NCBI GenBank assembly: GCA_029254215.1 | Contig: JAQWYA010000063.1 | Location: 1 to 39,390, forward strand | DNA from: Pseudorhodobacter sp. | GTDB lineage: Bacteria > Pseudomonadota > Alphaproteobacteria > Rhodobacterales > Rhodobacteraceae | Direction of reading: 5' to 3' | DNA: 39,390 bases | Part shown: piece after piece, positions 31,527-39,390 of the stretch | Position numbering within the stretch: the stretch's first letter is position 1 | How the letters are laid out: the number at the start of each line of letters is the position of its first letter | The notes under the pieces: generated by a model | The model's input: the letters and a program-made list of their open reading frames with translations, nothing else | Told to the model about the DNA's origin: nothing | Database searches by the model: none | Translations under genes and position numbers: made by a program

Positions 31527-33498
31527 GCCCGCGCGAAACGGCAGTTCCGTCAGCTTCCGAAGGTCCGTTCGCGCGCGCATTCTGCTGATTGCCCTGCTGC
31601 CGCTTTTGATCCTGTTGCCGCTTTTGCTGGCCACCGCCGTGCAGAACTGGTCTGCCCGCTTTGATGAGGTGCTGATCGCCAAAGTGCATTCCGAATTGAC
31701 CATCGCCCAGCAACATCTTGAAGGCCTTGCGAAAAACAGAACAAGCGGGATCGAGGCGCTGGCAGGCTCGGTGCGGTTTCAGCAAAACAACGGCCCCGAT
31801 CTGCCTGAGTTTCTGGTAGAGGAACGGCGCGCGCTTGGGCTTGATTTTCTCTATTTCCTGTCCTCGGTTCCGGATGCGGGCTCGGGTCCGGAGGGGCAGC
31901 GCTGGCCGGTGGTGCGCGCGGCCCTCTCCGGTCAGCCCAGCAGCGCGATTGACCTATTTTCGGCGGAGGATCTGACGGCGATTTCCCCCGATCTGGCTGC
32001 GCGCGCGCGCTTGCCGCTGATCGCGACCCGTGCGGCTGTTCCGACAGACAAGCAGGCGGAAACCCGTGGGATGATCGTGCATGTGGCGGTGCCGGCACCC
32101 GGCGGCGCATTGGTGGGCGGGGTCTTGTTGAACCGCAATCTCGGCTTCATTGATGAGATGAACGATCTTGTCTATCCGGCCGACAGTCTGACGGGGGGCA
32201 ATCAGGGTACCGCCACCTTGTTTCTGGAGGATGTCCGCATCAGCACCAATGTGCGCCTGTTCGAGGATGTCCGCGCCTTGGGCACGCGGGTTTCTGCCGC
32301 CGTGCGCGCGCAGGTGCTTGAGCGTGGAGAAGTCTGGCTCGACCGGGCTTTTGTGGTGAACGATTGGTACGTTTCAGCCTATGAACCGATCATCGACAGC
32401 TACGGCAACCGGGTGGGGATGCTCTATGTCGGCTTTCTGGAGGCGCGGTTCACCGAGGCCAAGCGGCGCACGCTTTATCTGATCGGGCTGATGTTCGGGG
32501 CGGTGCTTTTGGTCTCGATCCCGGTGCTGCTGCGCTGGGGGCGCAGTATCTTCAAACCGCTGGAACGCATGGACGGGGTCATCCGCGCGGTAGAGGAGGG
32601 CGATCTGACGGCCCGCGTCCGGCTTGGATCAGACGCGAATGAGATCGCCCGTGTGGCGGGGCATCTGGATACGCTGCTGGATCAGGTGCAGGAACGCGAA
32701 CGCCGCCTGCGCGACTGGGCGGAGGAACTGGAAAGCCGCGTCGCGGAAAGAACCTCGGATCTGGAGCAAGCGAACCGCCAGCTGGACATGACGACCCGGC
32801 AGCTGATCGTTTCAGAAAAACTGGCCGCGATCGGTGAGATTACCGCCGGTGTGGCGCATGAGATCAACAACCCCCTTGCCGTCATTCAAGGCAATCTGGA
32901 TGTGATCCATGATGAGTTGGGCAGCCGTGCCCCCGAATGGCGCACCGAATTCAGCCTGATTCAGGAGCAAATTCAAGCGATCCATATTCTGGTCAGCAAG
33001 CTTTTGCGCTTTGCCCGCCCCGAGGAATATGCCGATGCCGGTACGGGGCAGGATCCCAACACCATCATCCGCGAGACGATGCCCTTGGTGCATCACGTCC
33101 TTGTTGGGGGCGGGATCAAGGTCTCGCTTGAGTGTCGGGCGACGGCTTTGGTCAAGATCAATCCGACAGAGTTGCAGCAGGTGCTGGTCAATCTTGTGAT
33201 CAATGCAGCACAAGCCATGCCGTCGGGGGGCAGCCTTGTGATCGCCTCCGCCGAGGTCGAAACGCCCGCGGGGCGCATGGTGGAAATCTCGGTCACGGAC
33301 AGCGGGACAGGCATGTCCCCCGAAGTTCTACAGCGCATTTTCGACCCGTTCTTTACGACCAAACGAGCCGAAGGGACGGGCCTTGGCCTGTCAATCAGCC
33401 GTAACCTTGCCGCCCGCGCGGGCGGTGATCTTTCGGCCACCAGTACGCCGGGGCAGGGAAGTCGCTTCACACTTCGCCTGCCAGTTCTGGTCGCGTAA
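31519..33498 (+). CDS. Membrane sensor histidine kinase with Cache-like sensor and HAMP
   Basis: 659 residues from the ATG at 31519, overlapping the regulator stop by 8 bases. The first membrane segment is at about 21-42, a periplasmic Cache-like sensor of about 270 residues follows, and a second segment lies at about 318-337. HAMP and a coiled region (about 340-435) lead to a HisKA domain with phospho-acceptor His447 (AGVAHEINNPLAV) and an HATPase domain (N box NLVINAAQAM, then DSGTGM and GTGLGLSIS). The NtrB/DctB-like kinase surely pairs with the NtrC-like regulator. The ligand is unknown; being next to fdh, a formate- or respiration-linked signal is possible. Confidence 0.9.
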   Translation: MTEPARNGSSVSFRRSVRARILLIALLPLLILLPLLLATAVQNWSARFDEVLIAKVHSELTIAQQHLEGLAKNRTSGIEALAGSVRFQQNNGPDLPEFLVEERRALGLDFLYFLSSVPDAGSGPEGQRWPVVRAALSGQPSSAIDLFSAEDLTAISPDLAARARLPLIATRAAVPTDKQAETRGMIVHVAVPAPGGALVGGVLLNRNLGFIDEMNDLVYPADSLTGGNQGTATLFLEDVRISTNVRLFEDVRALGTRVSAAVRAQVLERGEVWLDRAFVVNDWYVSAYEPIIDSYGNRVGMLYVGFLEARFTEAKRRTLYLIGLMFGAVLLVSIPVLLRWGRSIFKPLERMDGVIRAVEEGDLTARVRLGSDANEIARVAGHLDTLLDQVQERERRLRDWAEELESRVAERTSDLEQANRQLDMTTRQLIVSEKLAAIGEITAGVAHEINNPLAVIQGNLDVIHDELGSRAPEWRTEFSLIQEQIQAIHILVSKLLRFARPEEYADAGTGQDPNTIIRETMPLVHHVLVGGGIKVSLECRATALVKINPTELQQVLVNLVINAAQAMPSGGSLVIASAEVETPAGRMVEISVTDSGTGMSPEVLQRIFDPFFTTKRAEGTGLGLSISRNLAARAGGDLSATSTPGQGSRFTLRLPVLVA

Positions 33499-33506
33499 TC
33501 CGCCTG

Positions 33507-33899
33507 TCAGTCCAGCGCGACGCGCTTGGTCGAAAGCCCGACTAACAATGTAAATGAACCTTCATTTATAAGCCAGCGAACTAATGTGAAGTTCCGCACC
33601 CCTTCACGATGCATGGGGTCGGCGGAAGCCAGTTCGCGGGCATGTTCCAGCGATGTCGTGCGATAGACGATCATGCCTTCCCCTTCCATCCACTCGCCTG
33701 TGGCATCCGAAATCGGGCCCGCAAAGGCCAGTTGGCCTGCTTCTTCCAGCCTGCGTTGATAGGCCAAATGGTCGGGCAGGACGGCCCGGACCGCCTCGGG
33801 CGGGGCGGTTGGTGTTGATTGCGCCACATAAAGTTCCAGCGCCAAAGCCCCGCGGTCTTTGGCATGTTGCTTGTAGTCGGACCATTTTGGCATTCTCAT
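33507..33899 (-). CDS. YciI-like protein
   Basis: A 130-residue YciI/muconolactone isomerase-like ferredoxin fold. Signs are HLAYQRRLEEAGQLAFAGP and a DPMHREGVRNFTL ending with the paired His and Asp typical of the family (about residues 42-61 and 92-105). An alternative start lies two codons in. It is divergent from the FAH gene across an AT-rich palindromic region. YciI-type proteins often accompany aromatic ring degradation, and an intradiol dioxygenase is encoded in this cluster. The specific reaction is unknown. Confidence 0.8.
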   Translation of the reverse strand: MRMPKWSDYKQHAKDRGALALELYVAQSTPTAPPEAVRAVLPDHLAYQRRLEEAGQLAFAGPISDATGEWMEGEGMIVYRTTSLEHARELASADPMHREGVRNFTLVRWLINEGSFTLLVGLSTKRVALD

Positions 33900-33906
33900 C
33901 CCTCCT

Positions 33907-33928
33907 AAAATAATATCGATTTTATTTT
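33907..33928. promoter_or_regulatory. AT-rich palindrome between divergent catabolic genes
   Basis: AAAATAA (33907-33913) and TTATTTT (33922-33928) flank TATCGATT. The 33900-33960 stretch is strikingly AT-rich for this genome and holds the divergent promoters. It is a plausible site for a GntR- or LysR-type regulator not encoded in the window. Confidence 0.4.
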
Positions 33929-33977
33929 ACTATACAAATAATAATCGCCAAAGATAGCGAAATCAGGAGGGAAGTCG

Positions 33978-34859
33978 ATGCGATTCATGGTTGGAGCGGA
34001 AGGTGCGACGAAGTCGGTCTATCTGGTGTCGGGTGACCGTGCCGTTAACCTGACGGCACGGCATCATGCGGTTGGTGCGGACCTTATGGGGTTGATTTAG
34101 GATCCGGCATTGCTGGCCAAGATCAACGCTGAGGGGATGGCGGGCGACACAGTGGCGCTAGACAGCATTGCCCCGGCCCTGCCGCTTGAACGCCCCGGCA
34201 AGATCATTTGCCTTGGTTTGAACTATGTCGATCACATCAAAGAGGGTGGCTATGATATCCCGGACTATCCGGCGATTTTCATGCGGACCCAGACCTCGGT
34301 GATGGCTGCCGGCGCGCCGATAGTCCGGCCAACTTGCTCTGAAAAGCTGGATTATGAAGTTGAGGTCATGCTGATTATCGGCAAGGGCGGTCGCCATATA
34401 ACAGAGGCCGACGCGCTGGATCACGTCTTTGGTTATACGGTTTTTAACGACGGATCGGTGCGCGATTATCAACGCAAGACCCATCAATGGACGCCGGGCA
34501 AGAACTTTGACCAGACCGGGGCGATTGGCCCGTATGTGGTGACCCCGGATGAATTGCCGCCGGGCGCGAAGGGCTTGAAAATCGAAAGCCGGGTCGGGAA
34601 TGAGATTCTGCAAAGCGCCAATACCAGTGACATGATGTGGTCGGTGGCGCGCACGATCGAGATTTTCTCGGAATATACCACGTTGGAGCCGGGTGACACG
34701 ATCGCCATGGGCACACCTCCCGGCGTTGGCCATGCCAAGACGCCACCGCGCTGGCTGCGCCCCGGCGAGGTGGTCGAGGCTGAGGTGGAAGGCATTGGCA
34801 TTTGCAAAAGCCCGATCATCGACGAGGCGGATCTGGCTGTCAGCCGGGCGGCAGAGTGA
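33978..34859 (+). pseudogene. Fumarylacetoacetate hydrolase-family gene with in-frame amber stop
   Basis: From the ATG at 33978 (AGGAGGG upstream) 40 codons read into a TAG at 34098-34100. The same frame then runs on without break to 34859 and gives a complete FAH-type enzyme of 293 codons plus the stop. The C-terminal part keeps LGLNYVDHIKE, EVEVMLIIGK, the metal-ligand acidic residues and GTPPGVGHAKTPPRWL. The N-terminal part MRFMVGAEG belongs to the FAA_hydrolase N-domain. A CAG-to-TAG change is the simplest origin (inferred). A truncated product from a TTG at 34110 would lack the N-domain but keep the catalytic core. It may be a pseudogene, a read-through gene or a sequence error. Confidence 0.75.
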
Positions 34860-34861
34860 CG

Positions 34862-35524
34862 ATGGCTATGCAGGCGCTTGATTTGCAGAACGCCCGGATC
34901 GCGGCGCAAGAAGCGGTCCGCAAGGTTCGGGCGGCAAAGGATCATCTGGATCCAGCCTCGATCGATCTGATCTTGCGGGATGCGCGGTCTCATTACGCTT
35001 GGACCGACAGGCCCGTGGAGGAGGCGCTGCTGCGCGAGATCTACGAGATCACGATCGCAGGCCCCACCAGCATGAACACCTGCCCGGCGCGGTTTGTCTT
35101 TGTGACCAGCGAGGCGGCGAAGGACCGCTTGGCAAAGTCGCTCAAGGCAAAGAACATCGACAAGATGCGCGCGGCCCCGGTGACAGCCATCATCGCCTGG
35201 GATCCGCAATACTGGACACAATTGCCCTTCCTCTTTCCGCATGAGGATCGCCGCCCGCTGTTTGAGGGCAATCAGGCCTATATCGACGACACGGGCTTTC
35301 GCAACTCGACCCTGCAAGGGGCCTATTTCATGATCGCTGCCCGCGCGGTTGGGCTGGATGTGGGGGCGATGTCGGGGTTTTCAAACGAGATCGTAGAAGC
35401 GGAGTTCTTTGCCGAAAATGGCTGGAAATCCAACTTCTTGTGCAATCTGGGCTATGCCGATGAAAACGCGCTGTTCCAAAAGCTGCCGCGTTTCGCGTTT
35501 GACCAGATCTGCAGCGTGATCTGA
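34862..35524 (+). CDS. Nitroreductase-family protein, RutE-like
   Basis: A 220-residue FMN-dependent nitroreductase close to the malonic semialdehyde reductase (RutE/YdfG-partner) group. Features are RSHYAWTDRPVEE, a GPTSMNTCPARFVFV segment near residues 58-75 for FMN contact, and a late GLDVGAMSGFSNE glycine loop. It begins 2 bases after the FAH stop. It probably reduces a product of the ring-cleavage pathway; the substrate is not known. Confidence 0.82.
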   Translation: MAMQALDLQNARIAAQEAVRKVRAAKDHLDPASIDLILRDARSHYAWTDRPVEEALLREIYEITIAGPTSMNTCPARFVFVTSEAAKDRLAKSLKAKNIDKMRAAPVTAIIAWDPQYWTQLPFLFPHEDRRPLFEGNQAYIDDTGFRNSTLQGAYFMIAARAVGLDVGAMSGFSNEIVEAEFFAENGWKSNFLCNLGYADENALFQKLPRFAFDQICSVI

Positions 35525-35536
35525 AAGGCGGGGCAA

Positions 35537-35686
35537 ATGGCGATCAGGCAAAAGACCACCGTGATCTACCGGGCGACTGCCAGTTGCCCGACCCATGCAC
35601 GCACCGAAATTCCGATCCGCGATCTGGTGGCCATCGTCGCTGCGCGAACAAATTTGAAGGTGAACTGGACCAAGGCCGAAACGTGA
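35537..35686 (+). pseudogene. OsmC-like remnant with internal deletion
   Basis: A 49-codon frame with GGCGGGG just before the ATG. The first about 34 residues (MAIRQKTTVIYRATASC..ARTEIPIRDLVAIV) resemble the N-terminus of OsmC-family proteins, and the last about 14 (RTNLKVNWTKAET) resemble an OsmC-type C-terminus. The central part with the redox cysteines is missing. I read it as an in-frame deletion of about 100 codons. This comparison is from memory; the alternative is a genuine small protein. Confidence 0.5.
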
Positions 35687-35740
35687 AGACCCAAACCTAA
35701 ACCAAAGGGCCGTCAGGCCCGTTTCTGGGAGGAGACAGAA

Positions 35741-36823
35741 ATGAGGAACGTGACCAAGAACCTGTTGATGGGGGCCGCCCTTTCGACCCTTATGGCAATG
35801 CCCGCCCTCGCGCAGGAAAAAATCCGCGCTGTGGTGATTGACGGCTACCCTGCGCGCGCGCTTTGGGTCCGCGAGTTTACCGAATTCTTCATCCCGGCGG
35901 TGGATGCGAAACTGGCCGAGACTGGCAATTACGTCATGGACTGGCAGGAAAGCTATGGCGGCACGGTCGTCAAGGCGGGCGGCGTTCTGGAAGGGATCCA
36001 GCTGGGCCTGGGCGATATCGGCATCGTCACGACGATCTTCCATTCCTCCAAACTGCCAAGTCAGGCGCTGGCCGCCGTGACGCCCTTTGTTGCCTCTGAC
36101 GCCGTGGCCGTCGCCCGCGCCGTGGATGAGATTGCCCGCGAATTCCCGGCCATGCAGGCTGAATTCGACGCGCAGAACCAAGTCTATCTGGCGACGGGCG
36201 TGGTGCTTGATACCTATCAGGTGTTCAGCAAACATCCGGTCGCCAAGCTGAGCGATCTGGAAGGCGACAAGATTGCCGGGGCCGGTATGAACCTGCGCTA
36301 TGTCGAGGGGATTCCGGGGGCTGCCGGCGTGCGCGGTGGCCTGACCGATTTCTACAACATGCTGCAAACCGGGCTGGTGGATGCGGCCATGCTGTGGCCG
36401 GAATCCTCGGTCACCTTCAAGATTGCCGAGGTGGCGCCCTATATGTTGAAGGCTGATCTGGGGGCCGTAAACTCCAAGACCGTGACCGCCAACAAGGACT
36501 ATTGGAACAGCCTCCCCGATGAGGTGAAAGCCGCGTAGCAGGAAGTCTCGATCAGCTACCGTGACCATCTGGCGACGCTTGCCATGGATATCGCCGCAAA
36601 AAGCCGCGAGGCTTATGTTGCCGCTGGCGGCACGATTGTCGAGATGGATCCTGCGGACCGCGCCGATTGGGCCGCTGCGATGCCCGATATTGCCGCCGAA
36701 TGGGCAAGATCGGTGAATGATACGGGCCGGGATGGCGACGGGATGCTGCGGGCTTACTTGGCCAAACTGGAAGCCGCAGGCTATGTCGGGATCCGCGACT
36801 GGACCGCTGGCCTGAGCAACTGA
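35741..36823 (+). pseudogene. TRAP transporter binding protein DctP with in-frame amber stop
   Basis: A DctP-family periplasmic protein with signal peptide (cut after ALAQ, about residue 25) and the normal course up to residue 265 (DEVKAA), where TAG stands at 36536-36538. Directly after it the same frame goes on as QEVSISYRDHLATL to 36823, which restores the usual C-terminal helices and a total of about 360 codons. TGG-to-TAG is the likely change. Stopped at 265 the protein would lose about a quarter of its length and is unlikely to fold well. GGGAGGAGA precedes the ATG. The permease genes downstream are intact. Confidence 0.78.
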
Positions 36824-36853
36824 TCGCAATTGCGAATGGGGGAGGGCGCGGCG

Positions 36854-37414
36854 ATGGCCGACAAGTTTCAAAGGATCGTCGCGCCCTTTTCCAAGGGGGT
36901 TGCCGGGGTCTCTTCGATTGCCAATGCCAGTGGCACGCTGATGGTGTTGGCGCTGGTTCTGGTGGTGAATTACGACATCGTGGCGCGCGGGATTTTCAAC
37001 AAACCCTTCCATGGTGCGGTGGAGCTGGTGCAATTCGCGCTGGTGCTGATCGTGTTCCTGCAATTGCCCGATGTGGTGCGGGTGGGGCGTCTGACCCGGT
37101 CTGACGGGTTCTTGCTGCTGATGGATCGCAAGGCCCCGCGCTTTGCCAATGTGCTTCGGCGCGCGATTGACGCGCTTTCGCTTGCCCTGATGACGCTGAT
37201 CGCGATCACCATTTTCCCGGCCTTCATCGAGATGTGGAAGACCAATAACTACTTCGGCGTGCCGGGGGTGTTCACGGCACCGTGGTTGCCGATAAAGCTG
37301 ACAATTCTAGGCAGCTCCATCCTATGCGCTGTGATCTTTGCGATCAAAGTGGTGGCCGCCCGGCCCGAGCCGCTGACGAATTTAGCCGTGGATGCAAAGG
37401 TAAGCGAGACATGA
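36854..37414 (+). CDS. dctQ: TRAP transporter small permease DctQ
   Basis: 186 residues from the ATG at 36854, with GGGGGAGG upstream; two earlier in-frame starts (TTG 36830, ATG 36836) lack a ribosome site. Four membrane segments, with the family segment VNYDIVARGIFNKPFHGAVELVQ (about residues 38-60; key residues D, R, F, N, P, E, L) in the first loop. It overlaps the large permease gene by ATGA. Together they use the sodium gradient to import an organic acid, probably the substrate or a precursor for the dioxygenase gene downstream. Confidence 0.88.
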   Translation: MADKFQRIVAPFSKGVAGVSSIANASGTLMVLALVLVVNYDIVARGIFNKPFHGAVELVQFALVLIVFLQLPDVVRVGRLTRSDGFLLLMDRKAPRFANVLRRAIDALSLALMTLIAITIFPAFIEMWKTNNYFGVPGVFTAPWLPIKLTILGSSILCAVIFAIKVVAARPEPLTNLAVDAKVSET

Positions 37415-38718
37415 CGCCTTTAGAAATCGGGTCGATCTCGGTCCTTGCCATTGTTTCTTTGATCTATCTTGGGGTTTATATCCCGATTGCGCTGGGGGTC
37501 GTGTCTTTCGTCTCGATCTGGCTGATGCGCGACAATTTCACTCTTGCGATGAACCTGCTGAAGATCGCCGTGGGCGACAGCGCGATGGAATACACCTTTG
37601 CCACCGTGCCGCTGTTCAGCTTCATGGGGCTGATCGTGTCAAAGGCGGGGATGGGGTCTGACATCTATGATGTGATGAGTTCGGGCTTTCGCCGCGTCAA
37701 AGGCGGGATCGGGATGGCAACGGTTGGCGCGAACGCGGCCTTTGCGGCGGTCACCGGATCGTCGATCGCCTCGGCCTCGGTGTTTTCCAAGGTGGCCGTG
37801 CCGCAGATGATCAACAATGGCTACAACCCGCGCTTTGCGGTGGGGGTTGTTGCCGGGTCGTCGGTTCTGGGCATGATCATTCCGCCCTCGGCGATGCTGA
37901 TCATCTATTCCTTCGTGGCCGAGCAATCGGTGGGCGATATGTTTTTGGCGGGTGTCGTGCCGGGCTTGCTTTTGGCCTTTGCCTATATCGTCTCGATCTG
38001 GGCGATGGGCCGGTTCTGGCCCAGCTTTGTCGGCGGGCGGCCCGCGTCAGACTATGAGTTCATGCCCTGGTCCGAGATTGCCTCAAAAACGCTGCCGATG
38101 ATCGCACTCGTAGCAACCGTGATGGGCGGGATCTATACCGGCTGGATGACGCCGGTGGAGGCGGGCGCTGCCGGGTCTTTGCTGGGCCTGCTGATCGCCG
38201 TTCTGCGCCGCAAGATCGACCTCAAGGGTTTTTGGGAAACCCTGATCGAGACGGGCCATATCACTGCGGCAATCCTGTTTCTGATCACCGCCGCCTCGAT
38301 GTACAGCCGGATGCTGGGCCTTGCGGGCCTGCCCAATGAACTGGCCGATATTCTGGCCGAAAGCCGGATCGGCTTTTTCGAAATCATGGTGCTTTACGTC
38401 CTGTTGATGCTGTTTCTGGGCACTTTGCTGGATACGGCCTCGGTGATCCTGATCGTGGTGCCGCTGTTCTTGCCATTGGTCGAGCCGATGGGCCTGTCGC
38501 TGATCTGGTTCGGGATCATCACCGTGGTCGGCGCGGAAATCGGGCTTTTGACGCCGCCTCTGGGGATCTCGTGCTTTGTGATCAAGGCCACGCTGAATGA
38601 CGACAAGATCACCCTCAAGGACGTCTTTATGGGGGCCTTGCCCTTTGCCGCTGTGATGCTGGTTGTGCTGATCATTCTGATCCGCTTTCCCGCCCTCAGC
38701 CTTGCCATTCTGAACTAG
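37411..38718 (+). CDS. dctM: TRAP transporter large permease DctM
   Basis: 435 residues with about 11-12 membrane segments, starting at the ATG that overlaps the DctQ stop. Family segments include SFMGLIVSKAGM, the glycine-rich GSSIASASVFSKVAVPQM, and GSSVLGMIIPPSAMLIIYS. It forms the transport channel with DctQ. The substrate cannot be read from the sequence; aromatic or C4-type acids would fit the cluster. The gene is undamaged although its binding-protein gene carries an amber codon. Confidence 0.92.
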   Translation: MTPLEIGSISVLAIVSLIYLGVYIPIALGVVSFVSIWLMRDNFTLAMNLLKIAVGDSAMEYTFATVPLFSFMGLIVSKAGMGSDIYDVMSSGFRRVKGGIGMATVGANAAFAAVTGSSIASASVFSKVAVPQMINNGYNPRFAVGVVAGSSVLGMIIPPSAMLIIYSFVAEQSVGDMFLAGVVPGLLLAFAYIVSIWAMGRFWPSFVGGRPASDYEFMPWSEIASKTLPMIALVATVMGGIYTGWMTPVEAGAAGSLLGLLIAVLRRKIDLKGFWETLIETGHITAAILFLITAASMYSRMLGLAGLPNELADILAESRIGFFEIMVLYVLLMLFLGTLLDTASVILIVVPLFLPLVEPMGLSLIWFGIITVVGAEIGLLTPPLGISCFVIKATLNDDKITLKDVFMGALPFAAVMLVVLIILIRFPALSLAILN

Positions 38719-38728
38719 GAGAAATCCC

Positions 38729-39390
38729 ATGCGGACAGTCACGCCGGACACCATCACCGAGGTTTTCACCGGGTATTTCGGCCCCGATACCGACCCCCGC
38801 ACCCGTGAGATTTTCACCTCTCTGGCCAAGCACCTGCACGGGTTCGTGCGCGAAGTGGGGCTGACCCATGACGAATGGCGCAAAGGGCTGGAGGCGATGG
38901 AATGGGCGGGCCGCATCACCACGCCCGAGCGTAATGAGTTCGTGCTTTTGTCCGATGTGATGGGGCTGTCTTCGCTGGTCGATATGATCAACTCTCGCCC
39001 CGATGTGACCAGCTCCAGCGTGCTGGGGCCGTTCCATGTCAGCAATGCGCCGCCGCTAGAGATCGGCGGCGATATGCGCGGTGACTTCCCGGAAGAGGTG
39101 TTGCTGGTTACCGGCCATGTGCGCGACAAATCGGGCCAGCCGATTGCGGGGGCCAAGATCGACATCTGGCAGACAGCACCCAACGGGCTCTATTCCAGCC
39201 AGGACCCGGATCAGGATATCATGTCCTTTCATGGGCTGATGACGGCGGATTCCAAGGGGTATTACGGTTTTACCACGGTGCGGCCCGTCAGCTACACCGT
39301 CCCCACCGATGGCCCCGTGGGCGAGATTTTGAACGCGGCGGGGCGGCATCCTTGGCGGCCCTCGCACCTGCATTTCATCGTGACGGCACC
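38729..39390 (+). CDS. Intradiol ring-cleavage dioxygenase, hydroxyquinol type (partial)
   Basis: The first 220 residues of a non-haem iron(III) dioxygenase, cut by the window end. The N-terminal helical domain (about 1-95) as in catechol/hydroxyquinol 1,2-dioxygenases precedes the catalytic beta domain. Iron ligands Tyr155 (NGLYSSQDP), Tyr189 (VSYTVP), His213 and His215 (RPSHLHF) are all present. It splits a 1,2-dihydroxy aromatic ring between the hydroxyls. The WQTAPNGLYSSQDPDQ region is like hydroxyquinol 1,2-dioxygenase. AGGAGAAAT precedes the ATG. It marks the cluster as a resorcinol/hydroxyquinol-type aromatic pathway. Confidence 0.85.
   Translation, partial: MRTVTPDTITEVFTGYFGPDTDPRTREIFTSLAKHLHGFVREVGLTHDEWRKGLEAMEWAGRITTPERNEFVLLSDVMGLSSLVDMINSRPDVTSSSVLGPFHVSNAPPLEIGGDMRGDFPEEVLLVTGHVRDKSGQPIAGAKIDIWQTAPNGLYSSQDPDQDIMSFHGLMTADSKGYYGFTTVRPVSYTVPTDGPVGEILNAAGRHPWRPSHLHFIVTA

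Noticed and set aside
35381-37063. A 560-codon open frame on the minus strand opposite nitroreductase, dctP and dctQ
   Set aside because: No domain, no ribosome site, and a composition typical of antisense shadows; the plus-strand TRAP genes explain the region.
1-39390. CRISPR arrays, insertion sequences, prophage genes, rRNA or tRNA genes
   Set aside because: None were seen: no regularly spaced repeats, no transposase or integrase, no tRNA cloverleaf apart from the tmRNA ends.

Overview
This window looks like a chromosomal segment of a GC-rich alphaproteobacterium, most likely a member of the Rhodobacteraceae/Paracoccaceae. Three things support this: a PhyR-NepR-EcfG general stress response locus (restricted to Alphaproteobacteria), a circularly permuted two-piece tmRNA gene with the tag ANDNRAPMAMAA, and catabolic genes typical of marine or freshwater roseobacter relatives (sulfolactate lyase, TRAP transporters).

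Layout. (1) Positions 1-5396, + strand: an organosulfonate operon. It encodes an SDR and a zinc alcohol dehydrogenase (HpsO/HpsP-like), sulfolactate sulfo-lyase SuyA and SuyB, a ComC-type sulfolactate dehydrogenase, and a YeiH-type exporter for the released sulfite/sulfate. (2) 5397-12352: a stress island. It holds dps, phyR (-), nepR-ecfG-histidine kinase-phospholipase D-like gene (+), a small PLDc_N membrane protein (-) and a small DUF1328 membrane protein (+). EcfG-type promoters (GGAAC-N16/17-CGTT) stand before dps, phyR, nepR and the DUF1328 gene. Those of phyR and nepR overlap head-to-head in one 12-bp-arm palindrome. (3) 12370-13424: a von Willebrand A protein (-) and the permuted ssrA gene (-), which has no long reading frame. 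(4) 13626-15872: a tungstate ABC transporter tupBCA with a terminator. (5) 15915-17126: an aminotransferase (-). (6) 17304-30133: a large formate dehydrogenase region. A left-going accessory operon encodes a small DUF6494-like protein, an Mrp ATPase, a degenerate biotin-ligase-like protein and a DUF6505-like protein. Next come a haem protein with a shortened binding-protein domain (+) and a multi-cluster ferredoxin (-). The right-going structural operon is DUF3305, DUF3306, TorD, Tat peptide, FDH alpha, beta, gamma and a 41-residue membrane peptide. (7) 30156-33498: a two-component system whose NtrC-like regulator lacks the GAFTGA loop. (8) 33507-39390: a catabolic cluster (YciI, FAH hydrolase, nitroreductase, OsmC remnant, TRAP transporter, intradiol dioxygenase) in which three genes look damaged.

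How it works together. Sulfonates would be oxidised to sulfolactate and desulfonated to pyruvate plus sulfite, with sulfite or sulfate exported. Tungstate uptake sits next to a periplasmic Cys-type formate dehydrogenase of the FDH3 kind. Both regions share an apparently undescribed operator-like palindrome, GGACA-N3-TGTCC, in front of tupB and between the divergent fdh transcription units. This suggests joint control of metal uptake and enzyme synthesis. The most interesting items are this shared operator, the palindromic double EcfG promoter, the binding-protein/cytochrome hybrid, the degenerate ligase and other unknown proteins around FDH, and the cluster with two in-frame amber codons.
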